A stretch of 64,000 nt of DNA from CAADGU01 sp964581605 (GCA_964581605.1 CAZOPF010000005.1:39608-103607), one strand, 5' to 3'. Shown: positions 1 through 7,024, counted from the stretch's first letter. Made by a program: numbers and translations. The notes: generated by a model from the letters alone, not told the origin.

Positions 1-2
1 CA

Positions 3-65
3 AGGCGGCAGCCTGGGCGCCAGGCCACAGCCACAGTCACCGCTGTTAAGGTTCGTTGGTCATAA
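3..65 (+). CDS. Possible 3' end of a gene entering from the left edge
   Basis: One plus-strand frame is open from the window edge to a TAA at 63-65 and would encode about 20 residues ending in a TAVKVRWS tail. The Val/Thr-rich tail could be the last strand of a beta-rich protein, but the other plus frames also end nearby, so the frame choice is weak. No function can be given. Confidence 0.2.
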   Translation, partial: RRQPGRQATATVTAVKVRWS

Positions 66-72
66 AATGAGC

Positions 73-168
73 CATGCCTAATTGAGTAATTTGGTAATTA
101 GCCGCTTCAATTACTTAATTACCCAATTACCCAATCGCTAACTTATTTGCAAACGATCATTTAATATC
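73..168 (+). repeat. Dispersed repeat of about 92 bp, copy 1 (TAATTGAG family)
   Basis: This stretch is built of AATTGAGTAATT-like units followed by a unique-looking tail that reaches the stop codon of the next gene at 161. An almost identical sequence occurs in reverse orientation at 56018-56110, with about four substitutions and one 2-base gap by eye. The first half is quasi-palindromic and could fold as RNA. Confidence 0.75.
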
Positions 169-1228
169 CTTTGTCGCGCACGGCCGTCACCCCAAACGCC
201 ATCAATACCAACCCCACCCCCAGCGCCAGCAGGATGCCAGCCTGAAAATAAACGCGCCCCAGCCAGCGGTCGGCCACGGTCGTCACCAGATTCAGCCCTA
301 ATTGGCGGATGGGCAAGGTGAGGGGGCCAACGGTTTCGGCGGGCACGGCCGTGCGCATGGTAAACGTCAGCAGCGCGGGCATGAGAATGGCAAAAAAGAG
401 GGTGACGACGGCCGCCATGACCAGCGGCCAGCCCCACCAGTGCCCCCACGTGGGCAGCGATCGCACCACCAGCAGGGCGATCAGCAGCAAGCAGGCCAAC
501 GGCAGCAGCCACAACGCCCAGCCCCAGCTACGCGCCAGCATAAAATTGCGTTGCACCCGTTCCAGTTCCGCACGACGCTCCGCCGAAATACCCGTTGCTC
601 CCTCCTCACCAAAAAGCGGCAGGCGCACCGCACCGGTGTTGGCAAGGAGTTCTGGGTTACTCTCAATGGCCTGCACAACGGCCGTATGCACCGCCGCACT
701 CACCTCCTGCACATTTGTTCCCGGCGCCAAACAGTCGGGCACTTCCACATTGCCTACCGTGCTGAAATTGGGCACATCGGTACAGGGGGGCAAATTAGTG
801 ATCACGGCCGTGACCATCTGCTGACCCGCCGGCCCCAACAACGAATCAAGCAACGGCCGTGTATCCAATGTCACCTCTGCTGCTGCCGGATCACCCGTTT
901 CCAGATAATCATATAGCCCATCTACGGCCGCCGCCGCCTGCGCATCCATCCAGCCAGGGGGAATAACGGTGGCTACGGCCGTTTCAATCTGTGCCTCATC
1001 AAGGGGCAAATCGGTAATCCCCCGTGCCAACGCCTCCTGCCGCGCCGCTTCCATAATCAGCGCCGGCGCACTCTGGCGCACCACCTCATCCAGCCCCGCA
1101 AACAGCTCCTTCACCGCCTCCCGGTCCGTCGCCACCACAATCAAATTGTAGCCAATGAGCGCGGTCACGGCCGTGAGCACAAAAATCGCCGCCACAAAGC
1201 CCGCTATTGCCTGCAAACATCCACGCAT
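161..1228 (-). CDS. Membrane protein of unknown function
   Basis: The product is 355 aa and I do not recognise a family. Residues 8-30 form an N-terminal membrane segment. They are followed by a roughly 200-residue soluble region with several Asp/Glu-rich helices and a short Cys-containing loop (PPCTDVPN, then PDC), suggesting a disulphide outside the cytoplasm. Three more hydrophobic segments lie near residues 237-258, 267-292 and 330-350. The start is supported by GGAGG six bases before the ATG. It sits at the end of a minus-strand series and abuts the dispersed repeat on its 3' side. It may be a small membrane sensor or scaffold, but nothing in the sequence proves a role. Confidence 0.7.
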   Translation of the reverse strand: MRGCLQAIAGFVAAIFVLTAVTALIGYNLIVVATDREAVKELFAGLDEVVRQSAPALIMEAARQEALARGITDLPLDEAQIETAVATVIPPGWMDAQAAAAVDGLYDYLETGDPAAAEVTLDTRPLLDSLLGPAGQQMVTAVITNLPPCTDVPNFSTVGNVEVPDCLAPGTNVQEVSAAVHTAVVQAIESNPELLANTGAVRLPLFGEEGATGISAERRAELERVQRNFMLARSWGWALWLLPLACLLLIALLVVRSLPTWGHWWGWPLVMAAVVTLFFAILMPALLTFTMRTAVPAETVGPLTLPIRQLGLNLVTTVADRWLGRVYFQAGILLALGVGLVLMAFGVTAVRDKGY

Positions 1229-1236
1229 AATTGCCT

Positions 1237-1362
1237 CCGTAATCAGTAATCAACTATCGGTCATCGGCGGAAGAATAACAGCACACGAAAATGATTGCCC
1301 TACCGTTTACCGCTCACTGTTCACTGATTACTGCTCACTGCTCACTGCTCACTGCTCACTCT
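1237..1362. repeat. Intergenic low-complexity repeat, TCACTGCTCACTG units
   Basis: The gap between the membrane protein and trmD holds imperfect direct units of the type CACTGCTCACTG (best at 1314-1362), preceded by AATCAGTAATCA-like units. The repeat runs to the trmD stop codon and overlaps its last codons. No gene or promoter is evident here. Confidence 0.6.
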
Positions 1363-2164
1363 TTTCGGCCAATTGCCCCAAGAACCACTTATCCTCTTCG
1401 GAGAGCACGGCCGTCAGCAGCAAATCCGGGCGGCGTTCCCAGGTGCGGCGCAGCGCCTCCTGCCGCCGCCACCGCGCAATCTGCCCCCCATGCCCCGAAC
1501 GCAGCACGTTGGGAACATCCCACCCCCGAAAAGTGGCCGGTTTGGTGTAATGTGGCCCTTCCAGCAAACCCGTCGCGTGGCTGTCCGTCTCGGCTGCTCC
1601 TGCCGCCCCCAACGCCCCCGGCAGCAGCCGCACCACCGCATCCACCACCACCATCGCCGCCAGCTCTCCCCCCGTCAACACATAATCCCCAATCGAAATC
1701 TCATCCGTCACCAACTGCTGCCGCACCCGCTCATCCACCCCCTCATACCGCCCACAAATCAGCAGCAGCCGCTCCTGCCCGGCCAACTCCTGCGCAATGG
1801 TCTGGGTGAACGGCCGTCCCTGCGGCGTCATCAGTATTATCGGCGAGGCAGAGGAGCGGAAGGGCGGAGGAGCGGAGGAGATTGTCTCCCCTGCCCCTCT
1901 GCTCCTCTGCCCCACTGTTCCCTTGCTTCCCTGCTCCTCTGCCAAAATTCCCTCAACGGCCGTAAAAATTGGCTCCGGCTTCAACACCATGCCCCCCCCA
2001 CCACCAAACGGCGGCTCATCTGTAACACGATGTTTACCAGACGCATAATCTCGTAAGTAATGCAGCCGAATATCCACCAGCCCGGCCGCCTGCGCCCGCT
2101 GCAAAATGCTGTAATTCAGATAGGTAAATGTTTCGGGTAACAGAGTCAGAATATCAATACGCAT
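1349..2164 (-). CDS. trmD: tRNA (guanine-N1)-methyltransferase with a repeat-encoded insertion
   Basis: TrmD methylates G37 of tRNAs that have G at position 36, using S-adenosylmethionine through a trefoil-knot fold. Family landmarks are all present: MRIDILTLLPE at the N terminus, PPFGGGGGMVLKPEP, LMTPQGRPF, the knot segment ICGRYEGVDERV, ISIGDYVLTGGE and LLEGPHYTKP. The protein is 271 aa, longer than usual because about 35 residues rich in Ser, Arg, Gly and Pro are inserted between the first conserved block and the PQGRPF motif (bases about 1845-1945). The insertion is encoded by a palindromic GAGGAG/CTCCTC repeat related to one in the aconitase X gene. It lies in a linker, so activity may be kept. 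The gene is not beside rpsP, rimM or rplS as it is in many bacteria. Confidence 0.95.
   Translation of the reverse strand: MRIDILTLLPETFTYLNYSILQRAQAAGLVDIRLHYLRDYASGKHRVTDEPPFGGGGGMVLKPEPIFTAVEGILAEEQGSKGTVGQRSRGAGETISSAPPPFRSSASPIILMTPQGRPFTQTIAQELAGQERLLLICGRYEGVDERVRQQLVTDEISIGDYVLTGGELAAMVVVDAVVRLLPGALGAAGAAETDSHATGLLEGPHYTKPATFRGWDVPNVLRSGHGGQIARWRRQEALRRTWERRPDLLLTAVLSEEDKWFLGQLAEKSEQ
1845..1945. repeat. GAGGAG/CTCCTC palindromic repeat inside trmD
   Basis: A purine-rich arm (GCAGAGGAGCGG and similar units) is followed by a pyrimidine-rich arm (CTGCTCCTCTGC), so the DNA can form a long hairpin. It is read in frame as part of TrmD. The same units recur at about 50330-50460 inside the aconitase X gene. 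Confidence 0.75.
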
Positions 2165-2722
2165 GACTAAACTTTCAGCTCAACCGATTAACGAACAAAA
2201 CCATTCAAACGGGACAAGGAGGGTTTTGCACCTAATAATGGCGGCCACGAAATTCGTAACACCGACCACGTTTAGTGTAACACAGGTGACGAATAACGTG
2301 GTAGGCTTAAGACTCCGACCACCTTTTTCATCTCCATTTCGGTTGGAAACATGACCGCAACCACGTTTTTCGTGGTCAGCTTTTTTGCCCCGCCACGTTT
2401 TGTCCATCATGGGAATGTTCCCCCGGTATACTGGTTTTGCTACGGATATAACAACCCGATGACGTACACATGATACACCTCATTTCGGTAGGGAATCAGC
2501 GGGTTGGGCGGATTCCACGCTATTTTCTTGTACATACCAACGATAATGGCTGCCATGTTCCAGCCGCCAGGTGAGGAAACGGCCGTGCCTTACCCCCTCT
2601 TGCATTTCACCGGCCGCCAGCTGAAAGTGGGCGGCGGCGTGGGGTACGGCCGTCACCCCCTCACCTGCTCACCCCATCCAGCACGGGGCCCAGTTTAGCA
2701 GTTACGGATTATCTATTACGGC
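2165..2722. other. 558-bp gap with CCACG hairpins and a gene-like remnant
   Basis: No convincing gene is present. Between 2245 and 2405 the pentamer CCACG and its complement recur, giving short hairpins such as ACCACG-TTTTT-CGTGGT near 2366-2382 and a larger one at 2274-2310. On the minus strand at about 2446-2562 an open frame of 38 codons (start MAAIIVGMYKK, containing WNPPNPLIPYRNEVYHV) has a protein-like composition and could be a remnant or a tiny gene. ACGGCCGT occurs near 2579 and 2646. A short repeat with TTACGG units precedes the next stop codon. Confidence 0.5.
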
Positions 2723-4345
2723 CTACGAGCGGGCACGGTGAGCAAAGGCGAGGGCCTGTTCGCGGGTGTGCAGTTCACCGGCCGCCTGATTTTCCTGAAT
2801 GAGGCGGAGCAAACGGCCGACTTCGGGGCCGGGAGTGAGATTGAGTTCGGTGATGAGGTCACGGCCGTTCACCAGCACAGGCGGTGCTACCGTTTCCTCA
2901 TACCTGGTGAAATAATGCTCCAGTAGCTGCGCCACCACGTTCAAGAGTTTGTCCCATTCGGCCGTTTCGCCAGGGCCGTTGTGGGTCGCCAGATGGTCGG
3001 CTAAAGAGAGGATGGCTATATCCAGTCCCGCCGAACCGGTGGCACGGAAGTAGCGATACACGGCACGGCGGGATAATGTATGACCGCTTTGGCTAAGGAG
3101 CAGCGGCCGCATATGCCCGGCCACAATACGCTGAATATGGCTGACAGCTTCATTGCTCAATGTCAGCCGGTGAAGCTGGCGGGAGGTAATGGCCGCGCCT
3201 TGTTGGTCGTGATCAAAAAAACGCACACGGCCGTCGCCCTCCACCGTTTTGGTTTCTGGCTTGCCCACATCATGGTAAAGTGCGCCCAAACGGAGCAGGG
3301 TACGGCCGTTTATTCCCCCATCCACTTCCCGCTGCCAATGCGCCTGCAAACCGGAGGTGTAAACAGACAGCCGGTTATGAATCTGACCCAGAGCGACAGG
3401 AATCTCATCACTATTCAGAAGTACACGTTCGACCAACACCAGCCAGCGCAGCACAGAAATGGTGTGCATCAGCACATCCTCATAGTGCGGCAGGGATTGG
3501 ATGACGCCTGCTTCAGCGGCAATTTCCGGCAAGACAACCGGCAGCAGTGCCAATTTGTACATCTGCCAGATGGCCTCGTCTGGTTGGCTGGTTTGCAGCA
3601 GTTTGAGCAATTCGTCGCGGATGCGTTCGGTGGAAACGGCCGTTAATTGTGGCGCCGCATGGGTGATGGCTACGGCCGTTTCCGGGGCCAGAGTAAACCC
3701 CAATTGCAGCGCCAGCCGCAGACCGCGCAAGGCCCGCACCGGGTCATCCAGCAAGGAGCGGTCATGGATATGGCGAATGAGCCTGGCTTGCAGGTCGGCA
3801 CGGCCGTTGGTGGGGTCTATCAGGCTGGCATCTGTTTGGGCGGCGGCGGGCAGGGCAATGGCGTTGATGGTGAAGTCACGGCCGTACAGGTCGGCCTCCA
3901 AATCCGCGCCACGAAAACAGGCAAAATCGAGATAGGTACGGCCGTCTGGCAAAATGACCCGCCCCGTATCTCGCTCTTTGTCCAAGACATACGCCGGTAC
4001 ACCGAGCGCATCGGCCACCCGAAAGCTAAGTTTGACGGCTCCGGCGGGCAGCACAAAATCAAGATCACCGCTCATCTGCCCCAACAAGGCATCCCGCACG
4101 GCCCCCCCTACCAGATAAATCGGTTGGCTTTCCTGGGCAAACAACGGCCGTAACTGCTCCATCAGGTCAGGCAGGGGCAACAGCCGTCCGCCGGGCGGCT
4201 CCACAAATTGCAGCGTAAACCGGTCACGGGGGCGGCTGCGGCGGGCAGCATGGGTGGCGGCAACGGCCGTGTAACCAATTCCGGCCACCTCCTCCCCCAC
4301 CAGGGCCACCCAACGGCCAGCATAAGGTGATAAATCAATTGCCAT
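2723..4345 (-). CDS. CCA-adding enzyme / poly(A) polymerase family protein with HD domain
   Basis: This 540-aa class II nucleotidyltransferase should add CCA (or parts of it) to tRNA 3' ends. Residues 70-110 hold the catalytic head with LVGGAVRDALLG and the metal-binding GDLDFVL. The RNA-binding PolyA_pol region follows (ERDTGRVILPDG, DLYGRDFTINAIA, DPVRALRGLR). A C-terminal HD domain (GALYHDVGKPETK) follows around residue 360. The first 53 residues are an extra domain beginning LSPYAGRWVALVGEEV, which resembles the small DUF5678 module and is not part of standard CCA enzymes. Whether it makes CCA, A only, or tails RNA cannot be decided from the sequence. It is downstream of hpt and tdk on the same strand, separated by repeat DNA. 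Confidence 0.9.
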   Translation of the reverse strand: MAIDLSPYAGRWVALVGEEVAGIGYTAVAATHAARRSRPRDRFTLQFVEPPGGRLLPLPDLMEQLRPLFAQESQPIYLVGGAVRDALLGQMSGDLDFVLPAGAVKLSFRVADALGVPAYVLDKERDTGRVILPDGRTYLDFACFRGADLEADLYGRDFTINAIALPAAAQTDASLIDPTNGRADLQARLIRHIHDRSLLDDPVRALRGLRLALQLGFTLAPETAVAITHAAPQLTAVSTERIRDELLKLLQTSQPDEAIWQMYKLALLPVVLPEIAAEAGVIQSLPHYEDVLMHTISVLRWLVLVERVLLNSDEIPVALGQIHNRLSVYTSGLQAHWQREVDGGINGRTLLRLGALYHDVGKPETKTVEGDGRVRFFDHDQQGAAITSRQLHRLTLSNEAVSHIQRIVAGHMRPLLLSQSGHTLSRRAVYRYFRATGSAGLDIAILSLADHLATHNGPGETAEWDKLLNVVAQLLEHYFTRYEETVAPPVLVNGRDLITELNLTPGPEVGRLLRLIQENQAAGELHTREQALAFAHRARS

Positions 4346-4438
4346 TGAGATTTTGAAGAGACTGAGAGACTAAGAGACTAAGAGATTGAGAGATTTCAAT
4401 ACTGCAAATCTCTCAATCTCCTATTCTCTTAATCGCCT
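4346..4438. repeat. GAGATTGAG-family inverted repeat
   Basis: Units of GAGACTAAGAGA and GAGATTGAGAGATT fill this gap. A perfect 15-bp inverted repeat lies at 4382-4396 and 4406-4420 with a 9-base loop. The position, between hpt and the next gene on the same strand, would suit an RNA hairpin that ends or protects transcripts, but there is no clear U-tract. Confidence 0.7.
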
Positions 4439-4999
4439 CTACGATAAGTGGGCAAATATCTCTGGTTTCAGAACGGCGACAAAGGGCAAATTGCGGTACA
4501 GCTCGCCAAAATCCAGGCCATAGCCGACGACAAACTCGTCAGGAATATCAAAACCGATGTAATCTATGGGCACTTCAATTTCACGGCGAGAAGGTTTATT
4601 GAGCAAGGTACAGATTTTAAGTGAAGCGGGCTGGCGGGCCAGCAAATTATGGCGCAGGTAGCTGAGGGTACGGCCGCTATCAATAATGTCTTCAATGATG
4701 AGCACATGACGGCCGTCAATCGGCTGCTTCAAATCCATGATAATCTGCACCGCGCCACTGCTGCTGATGCCACTGCCATAACTGGACACGCCCATGAAAT
4801 CTATGGTGTGCGGCCGTTTGAGCGCCCGGCTCAAATCTCCTAAAAAGATATATCCCCCCTTCAAGACACAAATAAGCAACAAATCATCCAGGCGGGCATA
4901 ATCCGCCTCAATCTGCTGCGCCATTTCCACAATTCGCGTCTGAAGCTGCGCCTCGTTAATAAAAACTCGTTCGATATGGTCGTATAGGTTGGGGATCAT
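4439..4999 (-). CDS. hpt: Hypoxanthine phosphoribosyltransferase
   Basis: The enzyme salvages hypoxanthine and guanine with PRPP to give IMP and GMP. The PRPP-binding motif VLIIEDIIDSGRTLSYL is intact. The flexible-loop region contains FMGVSSYGSG and the base-binding region GFDIPDEFVVGYGLDF is typical of bacterial Hpt. I start the protein at the second ATG (MIPNLYDHIERV, 186 aa), because the seven upstream codons back to 5020 lie inside an AT-rich intergenic repeat. It pairs with tdk as a small nucleotide-salvage group on the minus strand. Confidence 0.93.
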   Translation of the reverse strand: MIPNLYDHIERVFINEAQLQTRIVEMAQQIEADYARLDDLLLICVLKGGYIFLGDLSRALKRPHTIDFMGVSSYGSGISSSGAVQIIMDLKQPIDGRHVLIIEDIIDSGRTLSYLRHNLLARQPASLKICTLLNKPSRREIEVPIDYIGFDIPDEFVVGYGLDFGELYRNLPFVAVLKPEIFAHLS

Positions 5000-5050
5000 G
5001 GTATTGGGTAATCGAGTCAATGGGTAATTACCAAATTACTCAATTACCAT
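4996..5050. repeat. TAATTGAG-family repeat between tdk and hpt
   Basis: The short gap contains GGGTAATCGAG and, inverted, CAAATTACTCAATTACC. It shares the core AATTGAGTAATTTGGTAATTA-type pattern with the repeat at the left edge of the window and can fold as an imperfect hairpin. The tdk stop codon lies inside it. Confidence 0.6.
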
Positions 5051-5627
5051 TCTTGGCTGGGGCCACTTGGTGACAGTGGCGGCAGCGGGCTTCATACACT
5101 TCGGCCGCACCCACCAGGACGACGGGATCATCATAAGCGGCGGGACGGCCGTCAATCAATCGTTGTGTACGACTGGCTTCCTCGCCACAGACCACGCAAA
5201 TGGCGTGCAGCTTGTCCACTGTTTCCGCGCGCACAATCAGGCCCGGCATAGGGCCAAACGGCTCGCCGCGAAAATCGGTATCCAGCCCGGCGCAGATGAC
5301 CCGTTTGCCCTGGTTGGCTAAGGTTTCACAAAGAGAGATCACGGCCGTGTCAAAAAACTGCACCTCATCAATGGCGACGACGGTGGTGTCCGGCTCCAGT
5401 CGGGCCAAAATTTCCTGCGCATCTTGCACCGGCTGCGCCTCAAAGGCCAGCCCATTATGCGAGGTCACTCTTTCCACATGGTAGCGGTCATCAATGGCCG
5501 GTTTGAACACCTGCACCTTCTGCCGGGCAATGCCCGCTCGCCGCAGCCGCCGGATGAGTTCCTCCGTTTTGCCGCTAAACATGCTGCCGCAAATGACTTC
5601 CAGACGGCCGTGAGTGTGTGTGGTCAT
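5040..5627 (-). CDS. tdk: Thymidine kinase
   Basis: Type II thymidine kinase, ATP-dependent salvage of thymidine to dTMP. The P-loop GSMFSGKTEELIRR is near residue 15, followed by the Walker B-like VVAIDEVQFF. The lasso domain retains the zinc ligands CVVCGE and CRHC. The thymidine-site segment DGRPAAYDDPVVLVGAAEVYEARC is typical. The start at 5627 gives MTTHTHGRLEVI and has GGAG upstream. The ATG at 5651 would add eight residues not seen in the family. hpt follows on the same strand. Confidence 0.95.
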   Translation of the reverse strand: MTTHTHGRLEVICGSMFSGKTEELIRRLRRAGIARQKVQVFKPAIDDRYHVERVTSHNGLAFEAQPVQDAQEILARLEPDTTVVAIDEVQFFDTAVISLCETLANQGKRVICAGLDTDFRGEPFGPMPGLIVRAETVDKLHAICVVCGEEASRTQRLIDGRPAAYDDPVVLVGAAEVYEARCRHCHQVAPAKNGN

Positions 5628-5651
5628 AACTTTCTCCAATGGAAGTGTCAT

Positions 5652-5730
5652 TGTGTTTTAGTGTTTTAGTATTTTAGTGTGGGGATATGAAACACTCAAA
5701 AACGTTAACACACAAACACCTAAACACAAA
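5652..5730. repeat. CACTAAAACAC-family inverted repeat
   Basis: Units GTGTTTTAGTGTTTTAG on the left are answered by AACACTCAAAAAC and ACACACAAACACC on the right, giving an imperfect inverted repeat next to the ribosomal operon terminator. The same family recurs at 43900-44002 and 57980-58118. Confidence 0.55.
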
Positions 5731-5731
5731 A

Positions 5732-5761
5732 AAAGGCAGATACGCGGCCGCATCTGCCTTT
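5732..5761 (-). terminator. Rho-independent terminator of the rplU-rpmA-rpmE operon
   Basis: A perfect 10-bp stem (AAAGGCAGAT and ATCTGCCTTT) encloses a GC-rich loop containing a NotI-like GCGGCCGC. On the minus strand it is followed by a run of seven T, and it lies about 50 bp after the L31 stop codon. It is the clearest intrinsic terminator in the first half of the window. Confidence 0.85.
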
Positions 5762-5813
5762 CTTATTACAAATCTTCGCGTCCTTCGCGTCCTTCGTGGA
5801 TCATTCAGAAGGT

Positions 5814-6260
5814 TTACTCGATCAGCCCTTCGGCGCGCAGGAAACGTTTGATGTCAATGAGCGCCTTCTGGCCGATGCCGGGCAGCGCCAGCAGCGTATC
5901 TTCACCTTGCTGCAACAAATTGAGGACATCACCAACAGTAGTAACGCCCGCATCTTGTAATGCTTTTTCGGCGCGTGTACCTAATGACATCGCATCTACG
6001 CTCAGGTTCACTGGCTTGGCTTTTTCTTCGCGCACTTCGATCTGTTTGACCATCGAATCCCGCTTTTGTAAACGGCGCATAAAGCGGTCTACCTGCCCCT
6101 CGGTGTCTACCAGGCGTTGCTGCCCGGTGTAAAACGGGTGCGTACCTGACCAGATTTCCAACCGGATTTCGGGCACGGTGGAGCCCACGGTCATCACCAC
6201 TTCACCATCTACCAGCACTTTGGCATCCGGGTACCATTTAGGATGAATATCACTTTTCAT
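5814..6260 (-). CDS. rpmE: Ribosomal protein L31 fused to an RNA polymerase alpha-CTD-like domain
   Basis: Residues 1-67 are bL31: MKSDIHPKWYPDAKV, VGSTVPEIRLEIWSGTHPFYTG and VDTEGQVDRFMRR. The four cysteines of zinc-type L31 are absent (EIWSGTH where EICSNCH is usual), so this is the zinc-free form. After a charged linker, residues about 85-148 match the C-terminal domain of RpoA: a helix start LGTRAEKALQDAGV, TVGDVLNLL, then the helix-hairpin-helix LALPGIGQKALIDIKRFL. In RpoA this domain binds UP-element DNA and activators. Its role on a ribosomal protein is unknown. The gene is last in the rplU-rpmA-rpmE operon, 12 bp after rpmA. Confidence 0.9.
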   Translation of the reverse strand: MKSDIHPKWYPDAKVLVDGEVVMTVGSTVPEIRLEIWSGTHPFYTGQQRLVDTEGQVDRFMRRLQKRDSMVKQIEVREEKAKPVNLSVDAMSLGTRAEKALQDAGVTTVGDVLNLLQQGEDTLLALPGIGQKALIDIKRFLRAEGLIE

Positions 6261-6272
6261 GGCAGCGCTCCT

Positions 6273-6530
6273 TTAACCTTCCACCGGATGAACGCTGACG
6301 TATTTACGGCCGTGCCGCTCTTCAAACGTCACCTGCCCATCAACCAGCGCATAAATGGTAAAATCTTTGCCCATGCCCACATTTTCGCCAGGCTTAAATT
6401 GGGTGCCTCGCTGCCGCAGGATGATATTACCAGGGATGACCATCTCCCCACCAAAGCGCTTCACCCCCAGCCGTTTTGATTGACTGTCACGGCCGTTCTT
6501 GCTTGAACCGGCCCCTTTCTTATGAGCCAT
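6273..6530 (-). CDS. rpmA: Ribosomal protein L27
   Basis: bL27, 85 aa, sits near the peptidyl-transferase centre of the 50S subunit. It begins MAHKKGAGSSKNGRDS and includes LGVKRFGGE, IILRQRGTQFKPGENVGMG and TIYALVDGQV, all expected. There is no N-terminal extension of the kind removed by the Prp protease in Firmicutes. It follows rplU by 11 bp and precedes rpmE by 12 bp, an arrangement consistent with one transcript. Confidence 0.97.
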   Translation of the reverse strand: MAHKKGAGSSKNGRDSQSKRLGVKRFGGEMVIPGNIILRQRGTQFKPGENVGMGKDFTIYALVDGQVTFEERHGRKYVSVHPVEG

Positions 6531-6541
6531 AATACACTCTC

Positions 6542-6856
6542 CTATCCCGTCACAATCTCATCTACCCGCACGCGGGTATATTGTTGCCGGTGCCCCTGGC
6601 GGCGACGATACCGCTTCTTGGGTTTATATTTCCAGACAAAAATCTTTTCACCGCGAAACTGCTCTACAACGGTTGCTTTCACAGTTACGCCCTCAAGGGT
6701 GGGCTGGCCTATCTTAACCTCATCGCCGTTTGTCAGGAGCAGCACATTATTTAATTCAATCTGCTCACCGACTTCGTAGGGTAACTTTTCCGTTACAAAG
6801 CTGTTACCCGCTTCGGCGCGGTATTGCCGGCCACCACTTTCTACAATTGCGTACAT
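6542..6856 (-). CDS. rplU: Ribosomal protein L21
   Basis: bL21, 104 aa, beginning MYAIVESGGRQYRAEAG. It contains VGEQIELNNVLLL, IGQPTLEGVTVKATV and the conserved basic tail KYKPKKRYRRRQGHRQ. I choose the ATG at 6856 because GGAGG lies six bases upstream and the family starts here. An upstream in-frame ATG at 6937 would read through leader hairpins. It is first in the rplU-rpmA-rpmE operon, behind a consensus promoter and a structured leader that may regulate it. Confidence 0.97.
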   Translation of the reverse strand: MYAIVESGGRQYRAEAGNSFVTEKLPYEVGEQIELNNVLLLTNGDEVKIGQPTLEGVTVKATVVEQFRGEKIFVWKYKPKKRYRRRQGHRQQYTRVRVDEIVTG

Positions 6857-6864
6857 GGGTTGCC

Positions 6865-6940
6865 TCCAAAAAATAACCAGCATCCCGGATGCTGGTTGTC
6901 GTTTTAATTTTGTGTGGGAAGTGGTGTTAACCCACACAGC
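6865..6940 (-). promoter_or_regulatory. Structured 5' leader of rplU
   Basis: Between the predicted transcription start near 6942 and the rplU start codon are two hairpins. The first has 8-bp arms TGTGTGGG/CCCACACA (6911-6918 and 6931-6938). The second is a perfect inverted repeat AACCAGCATCC/GGATGCTGGTT (6875-6885 and 6887-6897), followed on the minus strand by ATTTTTT just before the Shine-Dalgarno. The second looks like an intrinsic terminator placed ahead of the gene, as in L21-type autoregulatory leaders. Regulation by L21 itself is inference. Confidence 0.55.
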
Positions 6941-6948
6941 GAAGCGGG

Positions 6949-6977
6949 ATTATAACTTCCAGAAGGGGGGCTGTCAA
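6949..6977 (-). promoter_or_regulatory. Consensus sigma-70 promoter for the rplU operon
   Basis: On the minus strand, TTGACA (6977-6972) and TATAAT (6954-6949) are separated by exactly 17 bp. This is a perfect match to the housekeeping consensus and fits the high expression needed for ribosomal protein genes. The predicted start of transcription is about 6942, leaving a leader of about 85 bases. Confidence 0.85.
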
Positions 6978-7024
6978 AAAATCACGATGGTTCTTCACTG
7001 TCTCAGCAACTTTCTCACCGTTGC

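Noticed and set aside
302..916. Long plus-strand open frames opposite the first membrane protein
   Set aside because: They are rich in Gln, Arg and His with no fold-like pattern, and the minus-strand gene has a good ribosome-binding site and clear membrane segments.
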